This document shows, one piece after another, positions 1-7,122 of a stretch of DNA of 9,839 nucleotides. The position numbers were made by a program, and so were the translations under genes. The DNA is from Bacteroides sp. (GTDB lineage Bacteria; Bacteroidota; Bacteroidia; Bacteroidales; Bacteroidaceae): positions 1 through 9,839 of the forward strand of contig JASLIW010000132.1 of the NCBI GenBank assembly GCA_030152865.1. Direction: 5' to 3'. The notes beneath the pieces were generated by a model, which ran no database searches, was not told the DNA's origin, and was given only the letters and a program-made list of their open reading frames with translations. The number at the start of each line of letters is the position of its first letter. The first letter of the stretch is position 1.

Positions 1-215
1 ATTTAGTCGATGATGTATTGATTACTAGTTATATCATTAATTATGATGATAAGGGTAATGAGGTGTCTCGTGTTAATTATGATGATAAAGGTATCCCTAG
101 TTTTTATATCGAAACTAGTTATGAGTATGATGAGCAAGGTAATTGGCTCGTTAAAACCGAGCGTAACAATGATGAGGTGCTGTCAGTTACTAAACGTGAG
201 ATAGCTTATTATTAG
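1..215 (+). CDS. 3' end of a YD-repeat-like hypothetical protein (5' truncated)
   Basis: The reading frame is open from base 3 to the TAG at 213-215 and has no stop back to the left edge, so this is the last 70 or so residues of a longer protein. The visible part contains tandem motifs of the form Y-(D/E)-D-x-G-(N/I): INYDDKGNE, then VNYDDKGIP twelve residues later, then YEYDEQGNW. It ends in two tyrosines. Such YD or RHS-like short repeats usually form extended beta structures in surface or secreted proteins, and small lipoproteins with this repeat are common in Bacteroidota. That the protein is exported is inference, because the N-terminus is not visible. A TTG at 18 could be read as a start, but there is no reason to prefer it over a start outside the window. 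The gene is separated from the downstream locus by a strong hairpin and is probably unrelated to it. The specific function is not recognised. Confidence 0.7.
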   Translation, partial: LVDDVLITSYIINYDDKGNEVSRVNYDDKGIPSFYIETSYEYDEQGNWLVKTERNNDEVLSVTKREIAYY

Positions 216-250
216 TTACTGTATATTATCCTATTTTTGATAGAACTATT

Positions 251-290
251 GAAACAAGGAGTGCCCCTTTTAAGGGGCACTCCTTGTTTC
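251..290 (+). terminator. Strong hairpin, probable transcription terminator
   Basis: Bases 251-269 are exactly complementary to 272-290, giving a 19-bp uninterrupted stem around a TT centre. In practice the innermost A-T pairs would open into a loop of about 6 bases. The core is GC-rich (GTGCCCC/GGGGCAC) in an AT-rich setting. The stem's outer end is GAAAC/GTTTC, and the sequence after it is T-rich but lacks a clean run of Ts. It begins 35 bases after the stop of the preceding gene, the normal position for an intrinsic terminator. The near-perfect symmetry means it could also stop transcription coming from the right. Confidence 0.8.
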
Positions 291-487
291 ATTCTGTCAT
301 TTATTTTACTCAATAGATTTAGTTAACTATGCTTCTTGTTTGACTAACGCTGGTTTGGAGTCGGTCGTCTTTTGAAAATGGACTAATAAGTGTTCTATAA
401 AACAAATGCTTCACATGGCTTATTGTTTTAGAAAACTTTGCTAATTTTAGGCAAAATATACTATAATAAACCTTGTCTATAAATCTG

Positions 488-519
488 TTTGATGTAAAAT
501 AGATTAAACTATATTGTTG
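488..519 (+). promoter_or_regulatory. Candidate Bacteroides-type housekeeping promoter for the sigma-factor gene
   Basis: TTTG at 488-491 is followed after exactly 20 bases by TATTGTTG at 512-519. The known primary-sigma promoter of Bacteroides has TTTG at -33 and TAnnTTTG at -7, separated by about 19-21 bases, so this pair fits with one mismatch in the -7 element. The difficulty is geometry: transcription would begin at about 523-526, essentially at the ATG at 525, which would make a nearly leaderless message. Motifs this short also arise by chance in AT-rich DNA, so this is only a candidate. Confidence 0.3.
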
Positions 520-524
520 TAGCT

Positions 525-1043
525 ATGATATACACATATGAAAAGAAAATCAAAATATTTGAGAGATTCTTTTTAAAAAACTATCCAAGAGTAAAAGGAT
601 TTGCTTTTAAACTAATTCAAAATGAAGATGATGCTGAAGATGTAGCTCAGGAAATATTTATTAAAATATGGGAACAACCTGAGATTTGGTGTACAGATAA
701 ATATAAGGATAGCTATATATACACCATGACTAAAAATCATATTTTTAATATATTTAAAAAGAGATCACTCGAGCAAAAGTTCAATAAGCATATCATTAAA
801 GAACAAGAACACATATCTATAAATACAACTATTGAACAAGAGATTTACAGTAAAGAACTAGCACTACTGTTTCGTATAAAAGTAGATGAAATGCCTGAGC
901 AGAGAAGAAGGGTTTTCAAACTAAGCAGGTTAGAAGGTAAATCTAACCAAGAGATCGCTGATCTTTTAGAATTATCAATACGAACAGTAGAACGACATAT
1001 TTATCTCGCCTTAAAAGAATTAAAAGATATTCCACTCTTTTAG
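525..1043 (+). CDS. ECF-type RNA polymerase sigma-70 factor (Bacteroidota PUL family)
   Basis: The product is a 172-residue alternative sigma factor of the extracytoplasmic-function class. It should direct core RNA polymerase in the cytoplasm to the promoter of the adjacent transport operon. Region 2 spans about residues 13-80 and includes the characteristic FKLIQNEDDAEDVAQEIF-type segment (28-45) followed by IKIWE. Region 4 spans about 119-167, with MPEQRRRVF followed by the helix-turn-helix NQEIADLLELSIRTVERHI (141-159). The size is normal for the family. The ATG at 525 gives the expected short N-terminal lead into region 2, and the next in-frame Met (in YTMTK, residue 68) would remove most of region 2. 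The gene precedes a FecR-type anti-sigma gene by 69 bases, the usual arrangement for this regulator pair. The family call is secure; the target promoter is inferred from position. Confidence 0.93.
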   Translation: MIYTYEKKIKIFERFFLKNYPRVKGFAFKLIQNEDDAEDVAQEIFIKIWEQPEIWCTDKYKDSYIYTMTKNHIFNIFKKRSLEQKFNKHIIKEQEHISINTTIEQEIYSKELALLFRIKVDEMPEQRRRVFKLSRLEGKSNQEIADLLELSIRTVERHIYLALKELKDIPLF

Positions 1044-1096
1044 CGTTTTAATTCAACTTCGATTGAGTAAGACCCCTGATTAGATTGTTACACTTA

Positions 1097-1108
1097 ATAC
1101 ATATGTAT
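1097..1108. repeat. 12-bp perfect palindrome just before the anti-sigma start
   Basis: ATACATATGTAT is its own reverse complement and ends four bases before the GTG start at 1113. It also contains an ATG at 1103 that opens a six-codon frame (MYKREK, stop at 1121-1123) overlapping the GTG start out of frame. It could affect translation of the anti-sigma gene or be a binding site, but it is also an easy chance pattern in AT-rich DNA. Confidence 0.3.
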
Positions 1109-1112
1109 AAAC

Positions 1113-2081
1113 GTGAAAAATAGAATAAATAAAATATTAGAAGAGTATACAAGTACAAAAGTAAGTGAAGATGTTCAAAACGACTTTTATGCTTGGCTTA
1201 CAGATGAGGATAATAAGGAGGAAAAAGAAAAGGGTTTAAAGCAGCTCTGGGATGACACGCCTCAAGAAGCCGATCACTCAACTCTATCTTCGTGGAATAA
1301 GTTTAAGTCGAACACCCGCGAAAAAAGAAGGAAGTCTTCTTTACTGAGATGGAAGTCAATAGCTGCTATCTTTATTTTTATTTCTAGTAGTTTGCTTTAT
1401 GGGTTGATTAAACACAGTGCAAATACTGAGACTACTGATTTGATAGAGCTGTATACACAGATAGCAGAAGTTGACTCATTATACTTGCCAGATGGTTCAG
1501 TAGTATACCTTAACTCCACCACAACAATACTGTATCCAGAAGAATTTAACGGTAAAACTAGGAGCGTATATCTTATCGGTGAGGCGGCTTTTAATGTGCG
1601 TAAAAATCCCAATAAACCTTTTATCGTTAAAACATCTGACTGTAATATTACAGCTTTGGGAACGCATTTTAATGTGGAGGCTTATCCTAATGAGAAGAGT
1701 ATTACTGCAACATTACTTTCTGGTAGCATTGCTGTTGATAACTTAAAAGAAGAAAAAAGGACTATTCTTGAGCCTAGTCAGCAGTATATTTATGACAAAA
1801 GCACCGCGAGATTCTCTGTGTCAAATGTTGATTTGTCTACTATTACATCCTGGCAACATGGAGTGCTAACGATTCAAAATAAAACACTTAAAGAAGTTTT
1901 ATACATATTAGAAAGGAGGTATCCTATAAACTTCCAGTATAGCTTGGATCTAATTCAAACTACTGATAAGTATAACTTTAAATTTAATATGGATGCACCT
2001 CTAGAGGAGGTTCTTAGCGTGATTCAGACAGTTTCAGGAGTTAATTATTTTCTACATGATAATATCTGTTACCTTAAATAA
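1113..2081 (+). CDS. FecR-type anti-sigma factor (inner-membrane, GTG start)
   Basis: The 322-residue protein is a transmembrane regulator that should hold the upstream ECF sigma factor and respond to a periplasmic signal from the STN domain of the SusC-like transporter. The order is: a charged N-terminal cytoplasmic part (1-80) that would bind sigma; one membrane helix at about 82-99 (IAAIFIFISSSLLYGLI); a periplasmic FecR domain at about 118-212, with LPDGSVVYLNSTTTILYP, GEAAFNV and ALGTHFNVEAYP; and a C-terminal DUF4974 domain at about 249-320, beginning HGVLTIQNKTLKEVLYILERRYP. The start is chosen by exclusion: in this frame a TAA lies at 1095-1097, no ATG occurs between it and residue 292, and GTG at 1113 gives a normal-length N-terminus. 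The non-ATG start may keep its level low relative to sigma, which is inference. Length and domain order are normal for Bacteroidota PUL anti-sigma factors. Confidence 0.92.
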   Translation: MKNRINKILEEYTSTKVSEDVQNDFYAWLTDEDNKEEKEKGLKQLWDDTPQEADHSTLSSWNKFKSNTREKRRKSSLLRWKSIAAIFIFISSSLLYGLIKHSANTETTDLIELYTQIAEVDSLYLPDGSVVYLNSTTTILYPEEFNGKTRSVYLIGEAAFNVRKNPNKPFIVKTSDCNITALGTHFNVEAYPNEKSITATLLSGSIAVDNLKEEKRTILEPSQQYIYDKSTARFSVSNVDLSTITSWQHGVLTIQNKTLKEVLYILERRYPINFQYSLDLIQTTDKYNFKFNMDAPLEEVLSVIQTVSGVNYFLHDNICYLK

Positions 2082-2156
2082 TAAGATTGTAAAACAAGTC
2101 TAATAAACTATCTAACTATGTAAATATTAAAAAGAAGTATCTCTTAATTATCTTAG

Positions 2157-2177
2157 ACTAGCTAAAGTAAAGCTAGT
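2157..2177. promoter_or_regulatory. 7-bp inverted repeat in the susC upstream region
   Basis: ACTAGCT (2157-2163) and AGCTAGT (2171-2177) form a perfect 7-bp inverted repeat with a 7-base spacer, 46 bases before the SusC start. The 142-base region 2082-2223 is where the promoter used by the neighbouring ECF sigma factor should lie. I could not identify -35 or -10 elements with confidence. The repeat could be a small leader hairpin, an operator half-site pair, or chance. Confidence 0.3.
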
Positions 2178-2223
2178 TAATACCTAAATTAATCACTAGT
2201 ACATAATAACACAATTTTGTTTT

Positions 2224-5200
2224 ATGAATTTAAATTTCAGAAAGGCTAAGGCTATCACAGTTTTAGCAGGTCTTTTGTTTTTTAGTTCTGTAATGTATGC
2301 TCAGAGCCCTATGGCAAGAGTCTCAATACCTAAAGGAGAAATAACAATAGAAAAGGCCTTTAACTTAATAGAAAAGCAATCTAACATGTCAATAGCCTAC
2401 AATATATCACAGTTAGGCGAAAACAGAGTAGTAACCCTAGATCTAAGTAATGCAACGCTTGATGAGGCTTTAAGCAAAACGCTTGAGGGAACAGGATTTA
2501 CTTATAAAATCGATGGAAACTATATTATGATTGTAGCTGAGAAGCAGCAACAAGCAGTCAAGAAAATAAGTGGAACTATAACTGATGAGCTAGATGAGCC
2601 TATGATTGGAGTAAATATAGCGCTCAAAGGGAAAGGTACTGGTACAATAACTGATTATGAAGGACGCTTCAATCTTGATGTCCGTGAGGGTGAAGTCCTT
2701 ACTGTTTCATATATTGGTTATGAGTCTAAAGAGGTTAGAGTAGGCCAGCAAAACGCATACAATATTAAATTAATACCCGATACACAATTACTTAACGAAG
2801 TTGTTGTTACAGCTCTTGGTATTAAACGCGAGACAAAAGCGCTTAGCTATAATGTGCAAGAAGTAAAAAGCGAAGATCTTTTAACTAATAAAGATGCCAA
2901 CTTTATTAATTCATTAGCAGGAAAGGTAGCAGGTGTAAATATTAATTCTAGCTCATCGGGAGTTGGAGGTGCTAGTAAAGTTGTGATGCGTGGTGTTAAA
3001 AGTATATCACAATCTAGTAATGCTCTCTATGTTATTGATGGAGTACCTATGTATAACATGGGTAAAGAAGGAGGTACAGAATTTGATTCTGCAGGAACCA
3101 CAGAGGGTATTGCAGATATTAACCCAGAAGATATTGAGTCTATGTCGGTTTTAACAGGTGCAGCAGCAGCAGCTCTTTATGGGTCTGAAGCAGCAAATGG
3201 TGCAATTGTTATTACGACAAAGAAAGGTAAAGCTGGATATACAAGTTTTACTTTCAGTCAAAATACTGATTTCTTAAAACCATTTGTGCTACCTGAATTT
3301 CAGAATACATATGGTACGGGAAGTTCTTCTAATGCTACTGATTTAAGCTGGGGTAATAAGTTACTCACAGACAATAATTATAATTTCAAGCCTCATAAAG
3401 ACTTCTTTAAAACAGGTGTTGTAACAAGTGAGTCGTTAGCTTTTTCAACAGGGACAGAAAAAAATCAGACTTATGTTTCAGCAGGGGCTGTAAATTCAGT
3501 AGGCTTAATTCCTAATAATGACTATGATCGTTATAATTTTACTTTTCGTAATACAACTTCTGCACTAGAAGATAAATTACATTTGGATCTAGGGGGTAGC
3601 TATATTAAGCAGCAAGATATGAATATGGTTAACCAAGGAGTCTACGGTAATCCATTAATTACTTCTTATCTGTTTCCTAGAGGAGCAGACTGGAATGATA
3701 TTAAAATGTATGAGCGTTATGATCCAAGTCGTAAAATCTATACTCAATATTGGCCTGACTATACATCTGAGTTTACAGGACAAAACCCCTATTGGATAGC
3801 ACATAGAAATCTAAGGGAAAATAAGAAAGATCGCTACATGTTAAATGCAGGGTTGAGCTATGATATACTTGATTGGTTAAATGTATCAGGGCGTGTTCGT
3901 ATTGACAACTCTGTTAATGATTTTACTGAAAAGTATTATGCTACAACAAACTTAACACTAGCAGAAGGTTCATCTAATGGTTTATATGGTATTACTACTA
4001 CTAAACAAAAACAGACTTATGCCGATTTCTTAGTGAATATCAATAAGACTTTTGATAATCTTTTCTCTGTTCATGCTAATCTAGGTACATCTTATTCTGA
4101 TAAGAGAGAGAGCTTTATACAAAATAGAGGTCCTATTAGGGAAGATGGATTAGCTAATGTTTTTACAGTTCTTCAGCTTGATGATAATAAAACTAAACGT
4201 GTTGATGGTGGTTGGCACGAACAAGTACAGTCTATTTTCGGAAGTGTAGAGCTTGGATATAAAGGGGCTTACTACCTTACTTTAACTGGGCGAAATGATT
4301 GGCCTTCTCAGCTAGCAGGAAAAAACTCTAAAAATAAATCATTCTTTTATCCATCGATTGGTACTTCGGTTGTGTTATCAGAAGTGTTAGATATGCCAAA
4401 GCAAATCAACTACATGAAGGTTAGAGCTTCATGGGCATCCGTTGGTACCCCTTTTAGACGATACCTTGCTAATATTACCCATAGATGGGATGACGATGAT
4501 AAAATTTGGGAGTTAGCAACTGACTATGCAGACACCTTTAATTTGAAGCCAGAGCGGACCGACTCTTGGGAGATTGGACTAACTACAAAACTATTTAATC
4601 ACTTTAATTTAGATTTGAGTTATTATTATACAGTAACTAAAAATCAAACGTTTGACCCCCAGTTATCTGTATCTTCTATGTACAAGAGCTGGATTATACA
4701 AACAGGTAAAGTACAAAACCAAGGAGTTGAGTTAGCTCTTGGATATAATAATAAATGGGGTGATTTTAGTTGGTCTTCTAATTATACTTTTAGTGCAAAT
4801 AAGAATAAGATTAAAGAGCTTGTAGAAGACTATGTAACTGCGCAAGGAGAACTAATTAATAAAGATAAATTAGATGTAGGTGGATTAGCCAAAGCACGTT
4901 TTATCCTTAAAAAGGGAGGAACCTTAGGGGACCTATATTCTATTTCAGATCTGGAAAGAGATAGTAATGGAAATATTAAAATTTCAGAAACAGGGGATAT
5001 TACCGTAACGAATGCTGATTATATTAAGCTTGGAAGTGTCTTACCAAAAGCCAATATGGCTTGGAGAAATAGTTTCTCTTATAAAAACATCCATGCTAGC
5101 TTTATGGTTTCTGCCCGTTTAGGTGGTATTGTTTATTCTGCAACTCAAGCTGCTTTAGATAAATATGGAGTTTCTAAGCAGTCAGCTGTGGCTAGAGATT

Positions 5201-5538
5201 ATGGTGGTGTTATCGTAAATGGTGGTGACCTTGTGGATTCAGAAAAATGGTTTACTGCTATTGGTTCTCAATCAGGAGTGCCTCAATATTATACTTATAG
5301 TGCAACCAATGTTAGATTGCAAGAAGCTTCAATCGGTTATACTTTCCCAAAAGAGATGTTGTGGAATGTAGCTGATTTAACAGTCTCTCTTGTAGGTAAA
5401 AATCTATGGATGATCTATAATAAAGCTCCATTTGATCCTGAATCTGTAGCTACAACAGGTAACTATTATCAGGGTATAGATTATTTTATGATGCCTAGCA
5501 CACGGAATATTGGTTTCAACATTAGACTTAAGTTTTAA
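2224..5538 (+). CDS. SusC/RagA-like TonB-dependent outer-membrane transporter with STN signalling domain
   Basis: This 1104-residue protein should import an oligosaccharide across the outer membrane using TonB energy, together with the SusD-like lipoprotein encoded next. A cleavable signal peptide ends near VMYA-Q (residues 26/27). An STN domain follows at about 39-104, then a carboxypeptidase-regulatory-like beta-sandwich at about 115-184 with GTITD, IGVNI, GTITDYEGRF and VSYIGYE. Next come the SusC signature NEVVVTALG (191-199), the plug domain with LYVIDGVP (268-275) and LTGAAAAALYGSEAANGAI (310-328), and a long beta-barrel ending in the aromatic residue of NIRLKF. The STN domain is not present in every SusC protein. 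It marks transducers that signal to an anti-sigma factor, which fits the FecR and ECF genes immediately upstream. The gene is full length and begins the operon; the next gene starts 17 bases after its stop. The substrate cannot be read from the sequence. Confidence 0.96.
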   Translation: MNLNFRKAKAITVLAGLLFFSSVMYAQSPMARVSIPKGEITIEKAFNLIEKQSNMSIAYNISQLGENRVVTLDLSNATLDEALSKTLEGTGFTYKIDGNYIMIVAEKQQQAVKKISGTITDELDEPMIGVNIALKGKGTGTITDYEGRFNLDVREGEVLTVSYIGYESKEVRVGQQNAYNIKLIPDTQLLNEVVVTALGIKRETKALSYNVQEVKSEDLLTNKDANFINSLAGKVAGVNINSSSSGVGGASKVVMRGVKSISQSSNALYVIDGVPMYNMGKEGGTEFDSAGTTEGIADINPEDIESMSVLTGAAAAALYGSEAANGAIVITTKKGKAGYTSFTFSQNTDFLKPFVLPEFQNTYGTGSSSNATDLSWGNKLLTDNNYNFKPHKDFFKTGVVTSESLAFSTGTEKNQTYVSAGAVNSVGLIPNNDYDRYNFTFRNTTSALEDKLHLDLGGSYIKQQDMNMVNQGVYGNPLITSYLFPRGADWNDIKMYERYDPSRKIYTQYWPDYTSEFTGQNPYWIAHRNLRENKKDRYMLNAGLSYDILDWLNVSGRVRIDNSVNDFTEKYYATTNLTLAEGSSNGLYGITTTKQKQTYADFLVNINKTFDNLFSVHANLGTSYSDKRESFIQNRGPIREDGLANVFTVLQLDDNKTKRVDGGWHEQVQSIFGSVELGYKGAYYLTLTGRNDWPSQLAGKNSKNKSFFYPSIGTSVVLSEVLDMPKQINYMKVRASWASVGTPFRRYLANITHRWDDDDKIWELATDYADTFNLKPERTDSWEIGLTTKLFNHFNLDLSYYYTVTKNQTFDPQLSVSSMYKSWIIQTGKVQNQGVELALGYNNKWGDFSWSSNYTFSANKNKIKELVEDYVTAQGELINKDKLDVGGLAKARFILKKGGTLGDLYSISDLERDSNGNIKISETGDITVTNADYIKLGSVLPKANMAWRNSFSYKNIHASFMVSARLGGIVYSATQAALDKYGVSKQSAVARDYGGVIVNGGDLVDSEKWFTAIGSQSGVPQYYTYSATNVRLQEASIGYTFPKEMLWNVADLTVSLVGKNLWMIYNKAPFDPESVATTGNYYQGIDYFMMPSTRNIGFNIRLKF

Positions 5539-5555
5539 TACAAAAGCGTGAGAAA

Positions 5556-7118
5556 ATGAAAAAAAATATTTTAAAAACAATATTTATTGGATCGGTACTT
5601 ACTCTAGGAGCTTGTACTTCCAATTTTATAGATATTAATAAAGAGCCTAGCACTGTTTCCAAGGATGAGATGGAAGCAGATGATTATTTAACTCGTGTAC
5701 CCTTATTAGCTTTGCAAAGTGAAGTTATAACGAATGAGGTTAATAGAAATCAGTTTATAGAATGCCTTTTAGGTGGTTCGTTTGGAGGATATCTGGCCGA
5801 TTCAAATATGGGGTTTAAGCAGAAATACTCAACTTACAATCCTGAAGAGCACTGGATACAGGTAACTTTTAATGACTTAATTCCCAAGGCCTTTCAGAAT
5901 TTCTATACCTTACAGAATAGTTCAGATGATAAGGTTCAAATAGCAGTAGCTCAAGTATGTAAAGTCTCTATACTGGCAAAAGTTACTGATGTTTATGGGC
6001 CAATACCTTATTCAAAGGTAGGAGAAGATGGTAAACAAACAGCTCCATACGACTCGGAAAAAGAGGTGTATAAACAAATGTTTCAAGATTTAGATGAGGC
6101 TATTGAAGCCCTAACTGAGAGTATGGGAGATAAGTTTAGTCCTCTAGCAGATAGAGTGTATAATGGAGATGTTAGTAGTTGGGCTAAATATGCTAATTCG
6201 TTAAAGTTAAGGCTTGCTATGCGCATTGTAAATGCTGATGAAGCCTTGGCAAAAACAAAAGCAGAAGAAGCTGTGAACAGTGAAGCTGGAGTGTTTACTA
6301 GTAATGCAGATAATGCATATTTTACTACTCAAAAAAACCCATTTCGTGTTGTAATGTATGAATATAATGGAGGAGATTCTCGTATATCTGCAGATATTAC
6401 TTCTTATATGAATGGTTATGATGATCCGCGCAGACCTTTTTACTTCACCATATCTACATTTGATGAGAGTAATATTACACAATCTAATGGATTCCATGGT
6501 CTTAGAAGTGGAGTGTTAGTTCCACAAGGAGAATATCGCAAGTATTCGAATATGAATGTTAAGATTGATGATAAATTAATGTGGATGAATGCGGCAGAAA
6601 TAACCTTCTTAAGAGCTGAAGGAGCTATCAGAGGCTGGAATATGCAAGGTAATGCAGAGGATCTTTACAATCTTGGAATTGAACTATCATTTGATCAGTG
6701 GGGAGCTCAAGGAGTCACTCAGTATATTAATGATAAAACTAAAACTCCACAGCAATATAAAGATCCCCAAGGCTGCCTTAATTATACAGGTGTAACTAGT
6801 TCTTGTACTATAAAATGGGATGAAAGTGCTGACTTTGAAACGAAGCTTGAAAAGATCATTACTCAAAAATGGATAGCAAACTTTCCTTTAGGACATGAAG
6901 CGTGGGCTGAGTTCCGTCGTACTGGTTATCCCAGACTAATGGAGCCAAAGGATAATTTAAGTGGTGGTACAGTTAGTAACAAGCGGATGGCACGAAGATT
7001 AATGTACCCACAAATAGAATACACCGATAATAATGAAAACGTTGAACAAGCCGTTCGAGATTATCTAAATGGGCCTGACAATATGGCTACAGATTTATGG
7101 TGGGCAAAAAAGAACTAA
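5556..7118 (+). CDS. SusD-like surface lipoprotein (SusD/RagB, SusD-like_2 type)
   Basis: The 520-residue lipoprotein should form the lid of the SusC transporter on the cell surface and bind the incoming glycan. The lipoprotein signal peptide ends in LGAC, making C20 the lipidated residue, and is followed by TSNFIDINKEP, a common start for this family. Family landmarks include ANSLKLRLAMRI (213-224), the EITFLRAEGAIRGW segment, and a C-terminal segment WIANFPLGHEAWAEFRRTGYP (439-459, shown here in parts: W439, H447-EAW, R454-R455-TGYP). These point to the SusD-like_2 branch (Pfam PF12771) rather than to classical starch SusD; the B. thetaiotaomicron BT3984 protein is, from memory, of this type. 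The gene follows susC by 17 bases and precedes the next gene by 4, so co-transcription is almost certain. The ligand is not predictable from sequence alone. Confidence 0.94.
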   Translation: MKKNILKTIFIGSVLTLGACTSNFIDINKEPSTVSKDEMEADDYLTRVPLLALQSEVITNEVNRNQFIECLLGGSFGGYLADSNMGFKQKYSTYNPEEHWIQVTFNDLIPKAFQNFYTLQNSSDDKVQIAVAQVCKVSILAKVTDVYGPIPYSKVGEDGKQTAPYDSEKEVYKQMFQDLDEAIEALTESMGDKFSPLADRVYNGDVSSWAKYANSLKLRLAMRIVNADEALAKTKAEEAVNSEAGVFTSNADNAYFTTQKNPFRVVMYEYNGGDSRISADITSYMNGYDDPRRPFYFTISTFDESNITQSNGFHGLRSGVLVPQGEYRKYSNMNVKIDDKLMWMNAAEITFLRAEGAIRGWNMQGNAEDLYNLGIELSFDQWGAQGVTQYINDKTKTPQQYKDPQGCLNYTGVTSSCTIKWDESADFETKLEKIITQKWIANFPLGHEAWAEFRRTGYPRLMEPKDNLSGGTVSNKRMARRLMYPQIEYTDNNENVEQAVRDYLNGPDNMATDLWWAKKN

Positions 7119-7122
7119 CTAA

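Larger units (their letters stand above)
216..524. other. Intergenic region before the locus, no gene seen
   Basis: This 309-base stretch holds the hairpin at 251-290 and otherwise only AT-rich non-coding sequence. I see no convincing small ORF, tRNA or repeat array on either strand. A 10-bp palindrome TAGTTAACTA lies at 320-329 but is unremarkable at this base composition. The last 40 bases hold a weak candidate promoter, listed separately. The region marks a boundary between an independent upstream gene and the regulated locus. Confidence 0.6.

Noticed and set aside
320..329. 10-bp palindrome TAGTTAACTA
   Set aside because: It is short, AT-rich and far from any gene start; this is expected by chance.
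1397..1612. Open frame of 71 codons on the minus strand
   Set aside because: It lies wholly inside the anti-sigma gene, matches no family I recognise, and the plus-strand FecR domain fully explains the sequence.
2212..2219. CAATTTTG, close to the Bacteroides -7 element
   Set aside because: Transcription would start at or after the susC ATG at 2224. I also saw no convincing -33 element at the right distance, and an ECF-type promoter is expected here instead.
3160..3174. Run of GCA/GCT codons coding for five alanines in susC
   Set aside because: It falls in the conserved plug-domain segment LTGAAAAALYGS, close to the usual family consensus, so it is not a microsatellite of interest.
6207..6497. 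Open frame of 96 codons on the minus strand
   Set aside because: It lies inside the SusD-like gene. Its Ile/Cys/Arg/Ser-rich composition is typical of an antisense shadow in AT-rich coding DNA.
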